From the NCBI RefSeq assembly GCF_003115855.1, contig NZ_KZ819087.1:1-64000 (forward strand): a stretch of DNA of 64,000 nt, in the 5' to 3' direction. The notes under the pieces were generated by a model that saw only the letters and a program-made list of their open reading frames with translations, searched no databases and was not told the origin of the DNA. Within the stretch, counting starts at the first letter, position 1, and every line of letters begins with the position of its first letter. Shown here one piece after another: positions 51,703 through 60,205 of the stretch. The translations under genes were made by a program, and so were the position numbers. The DNA is from Brenneria corticis (lineage in GTDB: Bacteria; Pseudomonadota; Gammaproteobacteria; Enterobacterales; Enterobacteriaceae).

Positions 51703-52638
51703 ATGTATCACCGTGTGGCGCATGAATCCCAGTCAAATCCGTTACTACCGGGTTACGCGTTTAACGCCTACCTGGTCGCCGGATTGACGCCGATCCTGGC
51801 GGACGGCCCGCTCGACTTCTTTATCGACCGTCCTGACGGCATGAAGGGCTACATCATTAATCTCACCATCAAGGGGCAGGGACAGGTTTTTGCCGGTGAC
51901 GACGCCTTTTATTGCAATCCCGGCGATTTGCTGCTGTTTCCGCCCAAATCAACGCATTTTTACGGCCGCTCGCCGGACAGCGACTGCTGGTATCACCGCT
52001 GGGTCTATTTCCGCCCGCGGGCCTACTGGGCCGACTGGCTGGAATGGCATACCCGGCATTGCGGCGTCGGGCGTCTGAGCCTGCCGAATAACCCGCTGTT
52101 GCTGGAGTTCGATCGCCTGTTCGCCAATATTGAGCAGACGCAGCGTTCAGGGCGGCGCTTCTCGCAAGAGCTGGGGATGAATCTGCTTGAGCGCTTGCTG
52201 CTAAGGGCGATGGAAGAAGATCCGCAGAGCCCGCAAAAAATCATCGACCCGCGCATCATCGAAGCCTGCCAGTTTATCACCGGCAATCTGGCGGGAGAGT
52301 TGCGTATCGACGAGGTGGCCCGGCACGTCTGCCTGTCGCCGTCGCGGCTGGCGCACCTGTTTCGCGAGCAGGTCGGCATCAATATCCTGCGCTGGCGGGA
52401 AGATCAGCGGGTGATCCGCGCCAAGCTGCTGTTGCAAACGACGCAGGAGTCCATCGCCAATATCGGCCGGGTGGTCGGCTATGACGACCAGCTCTATTTT
52501 TCGCGGGTATTCCGTAAACGGGTGGGCGTCAGCCCGAGCGATTTCCGTCGCCGCAGCAGCGAAATCAACTATCCGGCGGCGAAAACGCCGGAAACGACGC
52601 CTTGGGAGGGCGGAACGCCAAAAATCGCCGGCAGGTAG
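51703..52638 (+). CDS. araC: Arabinose operon regulator AraC
   Basis: A dimeric activator/repressor that binds L-arabinose in its N-terminal cupin domain (about 1-170; PGDLLLFPPKSTHFYGRSP, CWYHRWVYFRPRAYW) and DNA through two helix-turn-helix motifs (about 190-290; RIDEVARHVCLSPSRLAHLFREQ and IGRVVGYDDQLYFSRVF). The 311 residues are slightly longer than E. coli AraC (292) because of a C-terminal extension. GGAGG precedes the ATG. Here araC is read in the same direction as araFGH, instead of divergently from araBAD. Confidence 0.96.
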   Translation: MYHRVAHESQSNPLLPGYAFNAYLVAGLTPILADGPLDFFIDRPDGMKGYIINLTIKGQGQVFAGDDAFYCNPGDLLLFPPKSTHFYGRSPDSDCWYHRWVYFRPRAYWADWLEWHTRHCGVGRLSLPNNPLLLEFDRLFANIEQTQRSGRRFSQELGMNLLERLLLRAMEEDPQSPQKIIDPRIIEACQFITGNLAGELRIDEVARHVCLSPSRLAHLFREQVGINILRWREDQRVIRAKLLLQTTQESIANIGRVVGYDDQLYFSRVFRKRVGVSPSDFRRRSSEINYPAAKTPETTPWEGGTPKIAGR

Positions 52639-52736
52639 TCAAGGGCGAAATGAGAAAATCCCCGTTAAATAGGCCGACTTTGCGGTGCTATACTCAGTTC
52701 ACATCACCAATTAGAAGCGGCCAAGGGGGAATTTTC

Positions 52737-53783
52737 ATGAGTGATAACGTTCGTGTCGGGTTACTGGGATACGGCTATGCGAGTAAAACGTTTCATGCGC
52801 CGCTGATCGCCGGGACGCCTGGCCTGGAGCTGGCGGCGGTTTCCAGCAGCAATGCGGATAAAGTCCGCGCCGACTGGTCGACAATCCGGGTTGTGAGCGA
52901 TCCGCAAACGTTGTTCAACGACCCGGATATCGATCTTATCGTTATCCCCACGCCGAACGACACCCATTTCCCGCTGGCCAAGCAGGCGCTGGAAGCGGGC
53001 AAGCATGTGGTGGTGGATAAACCGTTTACCGTGACGTTGTCACAGGCCCATGAGCTGGGGCTGCTGGCGGAACATACCGGCAGGCTGCTGTCGGTGTTTC
53101 ATAACCGCCGTTGGGACAGCGATTTCCTGACGCTGAAACATTTGTTGCATACCGGGTCGCTGGGCGATGTGGTCTACCTGGAATCCCATATTGACCGTTT
53201 TCGGCCGCAGGTCCGCCAGCGCTGGCGCGAAGACGGCAGCGAAGGCAGCGGTATCTGGTACGATTTGGGGCCGCACCTGCTGGATCAGGCCCTGCAGCTA
53301 TTTGGATTGCCGGTCGCCATTCAGGTCGATCTGGCGCAGCTGCGCCCCGGCAGTAAAGCGACGGACTATTTCCACGCTATCCTGATTTATCCTCAGCGCC
53401 GGGTGGTGTTGCATGCCAGCATGCTGGCGGCGGCGCCGTCGGCGCGCTATATCGTCCACGGCACGCGCGGCAGCTTCGTCAAATTCGGCCTCGATCCGCA
53501 GGAAGATCAGTTGAAGGCCGGTGAGCGTCCGCCGCAGGAAAACTGGGGACAGGATCGGCGCGACGGGGTGTTGACGCTGCATCATGACGGCGTGGTGGCC
53601 GATCAGGCCGTGCCGACCCTTGCCGGCGACTACCCGGCTTATTATGCGGCGATCCGCGATGCGTTAAACGGCAAGGGAGAGAATCCGGTAACGGTTCATC
53701 AGGCTATCCAGGTAATGGAACTGATAGAAGTGGGATTGATATCCCATCAGCAGAAAAAAGTGATGACGCTGAAAAATAGCTAG
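52737..53783 (+). CDS. ydgJ: Gfo/Idh/MocA-family oxidoreductase YdgJ
   Basis: A 348-residue NAD(P)-dependent oxidoreductase of unknown physiological substrate. The Rossmann start VRVGLLGYGYASKTFHAPLIAG, the PTPNDTHFPLAKQALEAGKH region and the catalytic-lysine motif VVVDKPFT are all like E. coli YdgJ. The frame opens at 52602, overlapping araC, but the ATG at 52737 with AAGGGGG upstream gives the family length. No evident functional link to the arabinose genes other than proximity. Confidence 0.94.
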   Translation: MSDNVRVGLLGYGYASKTFHAPLIAGTPGLELAAVSSSNADKVRADWSTIRVVSDPQTLFNDPDIDLIVIPTPNDTHFPLAKQALEAGKHVVVDKPFTVTLSQAHELGLLAEHTGRLLSVFHNRRWDSDFLTLKHLLHTGSLGDVVYLESHIDRFRPQVRQRWREDGSEGSGIWYDLGPHLLDQALQLFGLPVAIQVDLAQLRPGSKATDYFHAILIYPQRRVVLHASMLAAAPSARYIVHGTRGSFVKFGLDPQEDQLKAGERPPQENWGQDRRDGVLTLHHDGVVADQAVPTLAGDYPAYYAAIRDALNGKGENPVTVHQAIQVMELIEVGLISHQQKKVMTLKNS

Positions 53784-53886
53784 ATTTGTCGATTTTTATC
53801 GCAGATAGTTAACGTTCGGTTTAAGCAGGCGATCTCAGGATCGCCTGTGCTGTTTCAATCGGGCGTAAAAAAGAAAAGGATGAATA

Positions 53887-54915
53887 ATGGGGTGGCTACA
53901 GCGATTGCGCATCGACAAATTTTTGCTGGTATTGGTTTTAGTGGTGATCACCGCATCGTTTTTCCCCTGTGAGGGCGCCGCAAAGGTCTTTTTTGAATAC
54001 CTGACCACGGCCGCCATCGCGCTGCTGTTTTTTATGCACGGGGCAAAGCTGTCGCGGGAAGCCATTACCGCCGGGATGGGGCACTGGCGTCTGCATCTGG
54101 TGGTGTTCGCCAGCACCTTTTTACTCTTCCCGCTGCTGGGGATGGGCATGAGTGTTCTGGTGCCGGCGGTATTGACGCCGACGCTCTACCTCGGTTTTCT
54201 GTACCTGTGCGCCTTGCCGGCGACCGTACAGTCGGCCATTGCCTACACCTCGATGGCCGGGGGCAACGTCGCGGCGGCGATTTGCAGCGCCTCGGCTTCC
54301 AGTATCCTGGGCGTATTTCTGTCGCCGATTCTGGTCGGCCTGCTGATGCACACGCAGGGCGGCGCGGAGACGGATACGCTGCACGCCATCGGTTCCATTA
54401 TCATGCAGCTGATGGTGCCCTTTGCGGCGGGACATTTATCCCGCCCGCTGATTGCCCGATGGGTGGTTCGCCATCGTAAATTAATCAATATTACCGATCG
54501 GTCATCAATTCTTCTGGTGGTTTACGTCGCCTTCAGCGAAGCCGTGGTGCAGGGGATCTGGAGCCAGATTAACGGCTGGTCGTTGCTGGCGGTGGTGGGG
54601 GTTTCCATCGTTTTACTGACCATCGTGCTGGTGGTGAATACGCTGGCGGCGCGCAAGCTGGGCTTTAATATCGCCGATGAGATCACCATCGTATTCTGCG
54701 GCTCGAAGAAAAGCCTGGCGAATGGCATTCCGATGGCCAGCGTACTGTTTCCGGCGGCGACGGTGGGGGTGATGGTTTTGCCGTTGATGATTTTCCATCA
54801 AATCCAGCTGATGGTGTGCGCGGCGTTGGCGCAGCGTTACGCCAACAGGATAAAGCGCGCCGAACAGGCATCCGCGACGACGGAAAAAACGGCGAGCAAA
54901 GCGGAGCAAAAATAG
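53887..54915 (+). CDS. yfeH: YfeH-type solute:Na+ symporter (bile acid symporter superfamily)
   Basis: An inner-membrane carrier of the BASS (SBF-like) family. The 342 residues have about ten helices and are nearly collinear with E. coli YfeH (TTAAIALLFFMHGAKLSREAI; LPATVQSAIAYTSMAGGNVAAA; IVFCGSKKSLANGIPMA). The substrate is unknown. It carries a charged C-terminal tail of about 25 residues. In E. coli this gene is elsewhere, so its place between ydgJ and add is different. Confidence 0.92.
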   Translation: MGWLQRLRIDKFLLVLVLVVITASFFPCEGAAKVFFEYLTTAAIALLFFMHGAKLSREAITAGMGHWRLHLVVFASTFLLFPLLGMGMSVLVPAVLTPTLYLGFLYLCALPATVQSAIAYTSMAGGNVAAAICSASASSILGVFLSPILVGLLMHTQGGAETDTLHAIGSIIMQLMVPFAAGHLSRPLIARWVVRHRKLINITDRSSILLVVYVAFSEAVVQGIWSQINGWSLLAVVGVSIVLLTIVLVVNTLAARKLGFNIADEITIVFCGSKKSLANGIPMASVLFPAATVGVMVLPLMIFHQIQLMVCAALAQRYANRIKRAEQASATTEKTASKAEQK

Positions 54916-54962
54916 GGCGGCCTATGCCGCCACAGAGCGTTGACAAATTAGGCACTCCAAAT

Positions 54963-55047
54963 CCGTCATCCCCGCGCAGGCGGGGATCTCAGCGACACCG
55001 AACCGCTTGTGCAAGCAGGTCCCCGCCTACAACCGCGGGGACGACGG
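54963..55047. repeat. REP/BIME-like pair of inverted hairpins
   Basis: CCGTCATCCCCGC (54963-54975) and GCGGGGACGACGG (55035-55047) are inverted copies with one mismatch. Each also forms its own hairpin (54969-54986 and 55019-55042). The element fills the convergent gap between yfeH and add and may act in 3'-end protection or Rho-linked termination. No T tract follows. Confidence 0.75.
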
Positions 55048-55054
55048 CGGTGCG

Positions 55055-56077
55055 TCATGCCTGCGACGCCGCGCCGCGTTTGCGCAGCACTTTCTCCCGC
55101 AGCCGTTGCTTTTCCTGTTCGCTGATAAAGGCGATATCCAATCCGTTTTCCTGCGCCCGCCGGGTCTCTTTGGCGGTCAACCCCGCCAATGGCGCCGCAA
55201 CCTGATACTCGTGGCGGATTTCGATGCCCTGTACGGCAGGATCGTCGGTATTAATCGTGGCGGGAATACCGTGACGCAGAAAATGTAACAGCGGGTGCCG
55301 ATCCAGCGACTCCACCGTACTGGTCTGGATATTGGAAGTCAGGCAGGATTCAATACCGATGCCGTTTTCCGCCATATACGCCATTAGCCCGGTATCGATA
55401 ATGGCGGTAACGCCGTGGCCGATCCGCTCGGCTTCCAGCTGGTTGATGGCCTGCCAGATACTTTCAGGACCGGCGGCTTCCCCCGCGTGCACGGTAATGC
55501 GCCAGCCGGCGTCACGGGCCTGCCGGAAATGCGATGAAAAAAGCTCGCCGGGATACCCCAGCTCATCGCCGGCCAGATCGAGGGCGACAATACGGTCGCG
55601 ATGGGCCAGCAGGCCGTCCAGCTCCTGTTGGCAGGCCTCGGTGCCGAAGGTGCGGCTCAGGATGCCAATCAGACGGACATCAATGTCGAGATCGCGGCTG
55701 CCCGCGGTCACGCCGTCAATCACGGCTTCCACCACGCCGGCAATCGGCAGCCGATGGTTCATCGCCATATAGTAGGGAGAGAAACGCAGCTCCGCATAAT
55801 CCAGCCCGGCGTTGACGGCGTCTTCAACATTTTCATAAGCAACGCGGCGGCAGGCATCCAGCGACCCCAGAACGGCAACGCCCCAATCCAGCTTTTGCAG
55901 AAAGCTCAGCAAATCCGGCTCGGTTTCGGTCACTTGAACATGAGGGCGCAGTGAGGTCAGGTCATTGGCGGGTAAGGCGATGTTGAACTGGCGGCCCAGT
56001 TCCAGGATGCTCTGTGCCCGGATATTACCATCCAGGTGGCGATGAAGATCCGTTAGCGGGAGTTGCAAATCAATCAT
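55055..56077 (-). CDS. add: Adenosine deaminase
   Basis: Deaminates adenosine and deoxyadenosine to inosine and deoxyinosine. The 340 residues form the zinc amidohydrolase barrel: DLHRHLDGN for the first two His ligands, TVHAGEAAGPES for the third His and catalytic Glu, ERIGHGV, and NTDDPAVQG for the Asp. It lies in the same direction as the Acr3-like carrier upstream of it, 82 bases away. Confidence 0.97.
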   Translation of the reverse strand: MIDLQLPLTDLHRHLDGNIRAQSILELGRQFNIALPANDLTSLRPHVQVTETEPDLLSFLQKLDWGVAVLGSLDACRRVAYENVEDAVNAGLDYAELRFSPYYMAMNHRLPIAGVVEAVIDGVTAGSRDLDIDVRLIGILSRTFGTEACQQELDGLLAHRDRIVALDLAGDELGYPGELFSSHFRQARDAGWRITVHAGEAAGPESIWQAINQLEAERIGHGVTAIIDTGLMAYMAENGIGIESCLTSNIQTSTVESLDRHPLLHFLRHGIPATINTDDPAVQGIEIRHEYQVAAPLAGLTAKETRRAQENGLDIAFISEQEKQRLREKVLRKRGAASQA

Positions 56078-56159
56078 GGAGTACTCTTGGTATCAGTAAG
56101 CCGGGCCGTGGCCCGTTAAGTGCGGTGAAGTATAAAAACAAATGCCGGTCACGGCAAAT

Positions 56160-57140
56160 TCAGTCGGATAAGCGGGATGGCGGCGCGGTCAGCCTGGGGA
56201 TCGCCCGGATATAAATCAGCTCGCTTAACAATTCCACCAGGGGCTGGGTGATGATAATGGCCGGCAGCAGCGGGATGGCGCCGGGGATGGCCAGCGCCAA
56301 AGGCAAAACCACCAGAGAGTTCCGCGTCCCGGCGCTGAAGGCCACCGCGCGCCCGCCGGCCGGCTCAAGACGGAATACCTTGCCCGTCAACCATCCCAAT
56401 ACCGGGGCGACGATAGCGAACAGCGCGTAGAACGGAACGGCGCTCAGCACCATCGGCCAGGTGGTCTTAAGCTGAGGAATAACGGAGATCACCACCACGA
56501 ATAACACCAGCGCGGTGGCGGGAACCGGCAGAAAACCGAGCCGGTCGGCGAACTTATCCACGGACGGCAAGCGGGATGCTCCCCATTGCACCAGCCCGGC
56601 CAGCAGCAGGGGAATCGCAATCAACCAGATAAAGGCGTGGAAAAACGGCGCGATATGAATAAGCCCGGCCGCTTCCCGGCTGAGAAACAGCCCGAGGTAA
56701 AACGGCAACGCCAGCATTTGCACCACCAGCAGCGCGGGGGTGGCGGCCAGCAAACTCGGGGCATCGGCGCGGCCGAGATGAGAGAAGGTCACCACGTAGT
56801 CGATACAGGGGGCGAGCAACACCAGCAGCATGCCCAGTCGGATAAGCGGGTCGGCGGGAAAATAAGGAATAAGGCAGGCCACGAACAGCGGTATAACGAT
56901 AAAATTGGCCGCCAGCAGGGCGCCAAGAAAGCGGACCTGGGTCAGACTGCGCTTTAGCGACGTTAACGGCACCTGCAAGAAAGTGACGAACAGCATCAAT
57001 GCCAGCGCCGGATTGATCGCCGCGCCCAGTTTTTCCGTACCGGGCAGCAACAGGGCGGTTACGCCTGCGGCGATAACCGCGATAAAGTAGATGGCGCTCT
57101 GACGTTCTTCCATGAATGCTTTGTATTTTTGCATGCTCAA
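56160..57140 (-). CDS. Acr3-like/BASS-family carrier
   Basis: A polytopic membrane protein of 326 residues with about ten helices. It resembles the arsenite-exporter (Acr3) side of the BASS superfamily: a conserved Cys in APCIDYVVTFSHLGRADAP sits where Acr3 has its essential Cys, and RAVAFSAGTRNSLVVLPLALA is the Asn/Gly-rich half-helix segment. No arsR or arsC is near, so arsenite export is only a possibility. The start MSMQKYKAFMEERQSAIYF is the first plausible one. Confidence 0.8.
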   Translation of the reverse strand: MSMQKYKAFMEERQSAIYFIAVIAAGVTALLLPGTEKLGAAINPALALMLFVTFLQVPLTSLKRSLTQVRFLGALLAANFIVIPLFVACLIPYFPADPLIRLGMLLVLLAPCIDYVVTFSHLGRADAPSLLAATPALLVVQMLALPFYLGLFLSREAAGLIHIAPFFHAFIWLIAIPLLLAGLVQWGASRLPSVDKFADRLGFLPVPATALVLFVVVISVIPQLKTTWPMVLSAVPFYALFAIVAPVLGWLTGKVFRLEPAGGRAVAFSAGTRNSLVVLPLALAIPGAIPLLPAIIITQPLVELLSELIYIRAIPRLTAPPSRLSD

Positions 57141-57241
57141 TCTCTAAAGCGCCGCTATGCGACGGCCCGGTAGGGTGGCGCGCCATAAAAAATGCCGGTG
57201 GCGGTCATAAAACCGCCACCGGTTGATCCCCTTATTGCCGG

Positions 57242-58804
57242 TTACTGCGCAGGCGGCGCGAGGGGCGGCACTACCGGCGGCACCTGTGGTTCCTGCGGCG
57301 CTTCATCGCTTTCGCCGGGAATGGTGATAAACGGCGCAATAAAGTCCGTCAGGGACATTTTGTTGCCGTTGAAATCAACCTGGCCGTCCGCATACTGCAA
57401 TGAACTGGTGATGGCATTGTCCTTGGTGACGGTAACCTGATTCATCTGGCCGATGCTTGCCATCATCTGCGCCTGCTGCAGCGCCAGTTGCTCGGCTTGC
57501 GCCTTCTCTTCATCGTTTGCCGGCTGTTGTTGTCCGGCCTGCACCATCAGCTCCGCCAGCATGGCCAACGGTACGTTTAATTGGGCGTCCAGCTTGTTAA
57601 GCGACTGGCGGATGATTTTTTCTTCATCGGAAGCGGCCGGATCGGTTGCTTTCGCCGTGTTCTGCAGGGGATCGGTCAAGTCCATAGCCAGCGTGAACGT
57701 GCTTTCCCCTTTAGCGTTTTTCCAACTGACCGGGGAGAGGGTGATATTGGGGTTGCCTTTCAGCAAATCAGGCAAATGTTGCAGCAAAACCATGGCGACT
57801 TCGTGCTGGTAGACGTCCGGATCCAGCCCTTGCGGGTCTTGTAAAAGCTGCTGAGCCTTTTTCTGATACTCGGCGGCGAAACGCTTGGCGCCTTCGCCGT
57901 CAAGCCGGGAAAAAGCGAGCTGCAGATTTCCCGAGCCGAGATTACGCTCGCTGACGGCCAGTGATTCCAGCGTCAGGGACAATTTGCCCGCCAGGTTCTT
58001 CTCGTCTTCGGTGACGCTGCTTTGTACCGCGAAATTATTCAGCGTAACCGGTTCGCCGCCTTCAACGGTAAATTTCAAGGTCTTGATGGTCGCCTTGCCG
58101 TCGCCCAGATTAAGGTCGAATTTACCTTTGTGGTTGGCCGTATCAAGCGAGAAATCATTGATGCTGACCTGCTCGGTTTCACCCCACGGATTTTTCTTTT
58201 CCAGCAGCAGGCTGTTAACGGTTCCCCCCAGCGCGCTGCGGCGCAAATCGCTGGCGACGTCCAGCTGGAGTTCGGTGCCGCTGAAGGAGAATTTCTGATC
58301 GGCGCCCTGATAGTCGACCGGGAGCAGCGTCACCGCTGAACGGGTATCGCCGCTGTAGGCCACGCGGGTTTCGGCCGAGATAAAGGGTTTATTCTGGGTA
58401 AGATCGAACAGCGGTTTAACCACCGGCGTATTCGCCAGTTCGCTATGCACCGACGCCATCGCCGGCAGCAGATTAAACCGCTTGAGCTGCGCTAACGGGA
58501 ACGGACCGTGAGAAACCGACTCATTGAGCACAATCTCCTCGCCGGGGGCGAGGATTTGCGTCCCTTTGGCGGTACCGTCGGCTTGCAGCACGTAGGCCAG
58601 TTTACTGCTGAAAATGCCGCCCTGATAATCGCGATACACCAGTTTCAGTCCGGCGTCCGGATAGGACGATTTGAGTTGTGTATTAATATCGTCGGTAAAT
58701 TCATCAATATGCTGAGCCAGCTGTTTACCGGTGTACCAGGAAGCGCCTGTCCAGACTGCGCCCAGAGCGATAATAACGCTGGCGGCAATTAACGACTTCT
58801 TCAT
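57242..58804 (-). CDS. ydgA: YdgA family protein (DUF945)
   Basis: A 520-residue protein with an N-terminal membrane anchor or signal (KKSLIAASVIIALGAVWTGASWYTG, residues 2-26) and a large extracytoplasmic DUF945 domain, including LVYRDYQGGIFSSKLAYVLQA. A Pro/Ala-rich tail (about 500-520) ends it. Function unknown. The ATG at 58804 is chosen over 58813 because AAGGA is correctly spaced only for the former. It is next to manA, as in E. coli. Confidence 0.93.
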   Translation of the reverse strand: MKKSLIAASVIIALGAVWTGASWYTGKQLAQHIDEFTDDINTQLKSSYPDAGLKLVYRDYQGGIFSSKLAYVLQADGTAKGTQILAPGEEIVLNESVSHGPFPLAQLKRFNLLPAMASVHSELANTPVVKPLFDLTQNKPFISAETRVAYSGDTRSAVTLLPVDYQGADQKFSFSGTELQLDVASDLRRSALGGTVNSLLLEKKNPWGETEQVSINDFSLDTANHKGKFDLNLGDGKATIKTLKFTVEGGEPVTLNNFAVQSSVTEDEKNLAGKLSLTLESLAVSERNLGSGNLQLAFSRLDGEGAKRFAAEYQKKAQQLLQDPQGLDPDVYQHEVAMVLLQHLPDLLKGNPNITLSPVSWKNAKGESTFTLAMDLTDPLQNTAKATDPAASDEEKIIRQSLNKLDAQLNVPLAMLAELMVQAGQQQPANDEEKAQAEQLALQQAQMMASIGQMNQVTVTKDNAITSSLQYADGQVDFNGNKMSLTDFIAPFITIPGESDEAPQEPQVPPVVPPLAPPAQ

Positions 58805-58867
58805 TTTATTCATCCTTTATTGAAAACACGTCCCGATTCTTCAAGACGAGAGGGTATATACCGGTCA

Positions 58868-60040
58868 TCACCGATTAAATACGCGGGCGATGCGCCCTTG
58901 TCCCTGAACCCATACCGGCGATTCACCGGCGGAAATAAAGCAGGATTCGCCCGCCTTGAGCCTGATCTGCTGCCGCTCTTTTTGCAGTAACGCCTGACCG
59001 TCGACGCAGAAGACAATAGCGGCGCTGCTCTGGCTGAGCGTTTGCGCTTCATCGCTCAGGTTATGCAGGGAAAAGGCGAAATCATCCACCGGAATAGGGA
59101 AGCTTAGCTCATTTCCCTGCCTGATGGGGGCGGTCAATAAATCGGCGGCGGGTTTGGCGGCAAATTGCACGTTGTCCAATAACTCCGGAATATCAATGTA
59201 CTTCGGCGTCAGGCCTGCCCGCAGCACGTTGTCCGAATTCGCCATGACTTCCAGCGCCACGCCGTTTAAATAGGCGTGCGGCGTTTGGGCGTATAAAAAC
59301 ATGGCCTCGCCCGGCTGAAGCGTAATGACATTAAGCAACAGGGGGGAAAACAGGCCGCTGTCGTGCGGATAAAAGCGCGTAATGTCCCGAATCGTTGCCC
59401 AGGGTTCATGCTGTTGGCTGTTCAGCGCGGCTTTTAATACCCCCAGCGCGCGCTCTTTTTGTTCGCCGCTCATGCTCAGCAGGTTGGCAAACAGCATGGA
59501 GAGATTTTTGTCGTCCGGCTGTTGCAAAAAAGCGCTGATGGAGGGATGAGCGCCGGCGACCGGCGCTAACAGCGCGGCAATTTCAGATAATTCCCGAAAG
59601 CCGTTCAGCGCCTGAAAAGGGGTGAGCGCAAAGACCAGTTCCGGCTTGTGATTGGCATCCTTATAGTTTCTTTCCGCGGCATCCAATGGGATGCCCGCCG
59701 CATTTTCCCTGGCAAAGCCCCGTTCCGCCGCCGATTTGCTGGGGTGTACCTGAATGGAAAGCGGCTGCTCCGCGCACAGCACTTTAAATAAAAACGGTAA
59801 TTCGCCGAAGCGCCGCGCCACGTCCGCGCCAAGGTGCGAGGAGAGGTCTGCGGCAATCACTTCGCGCAGATTGCGCTCATTGCCTTTTTCATCAACGACG
59901 AGGGAACTGCTCTTCGGATGGGCGCCCATCCATAGTTCAGCCATTGGTAAATCATTAGGATTTTCAATGCCGTATAGCTCAGTTAAAGCGTGTTTGCTGC
60001 CCCAGGCGTAGTGCTGGACGCGATTGAGCATTTTTTGCAT
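58868..60040 (-). CDS. manA: Mannose-6-phosphate isomerase
   Basis: Interconverts mannose 6-phosphate and fructose 6-phosphate. The 390 residues are a type I zinc isomerase: NRVQHYAWGSKHALTELYG, the Zn ligands in LSIQVHPSK and HKPELVFAL, the active-site AQTPHAYLNGVALEVMANSDNVLRAGLTPK region (about residues 255-285), and the C-terminal cupin. It is read divergently from fumC. Confidence 0.97.
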   Translation of the reverse strand: MQKMLNRVQHYAWGSKHALTELYGIENPNDLPMAELWMGAHPKSSSLVVDEKGNERNLREVIAADLSSHLGADVARRFGELPFLFKVLCAEQPLSIQVHPSKSAAERGFARENAAGIPLDAAERNYKDANHKPELVFALTPFQALNGFRELSEIAALLAPVAGAHPSISAFLQQPDDKNLSMLFANLLSMSGEQKERALGVLKAALNSQQHEPWATIRDITRFYPHDSGLFSPLLLNVITLQPGEAMFLYAQTPHAYLNGVALEVMANSDNVLRAGLTPKYIDIPELLDNVQFAAKPAADLLTAPIRQGNELSFPIPVDDFAFSLHNLSDEAQTLSQSSAAIVFCVDGQALLQKERQQIRLKAGESCFISAGESPVWVQGQGRIARVFNR

Positions 60041-60205
60041 GATGGATTCCTGAGGTTATATAACCGTTGATTAAAATAATTCCAATAGTTAATAAAATGA
60101 TTGGTGAAGAATACGCGGCATCGACTCACACCATGTTAATGTTTTATGTGTCACTATTCCAGGCAGTGCTACTTTCATCATTCAGAATGATAAGGAGAAA
60201 AGGCA

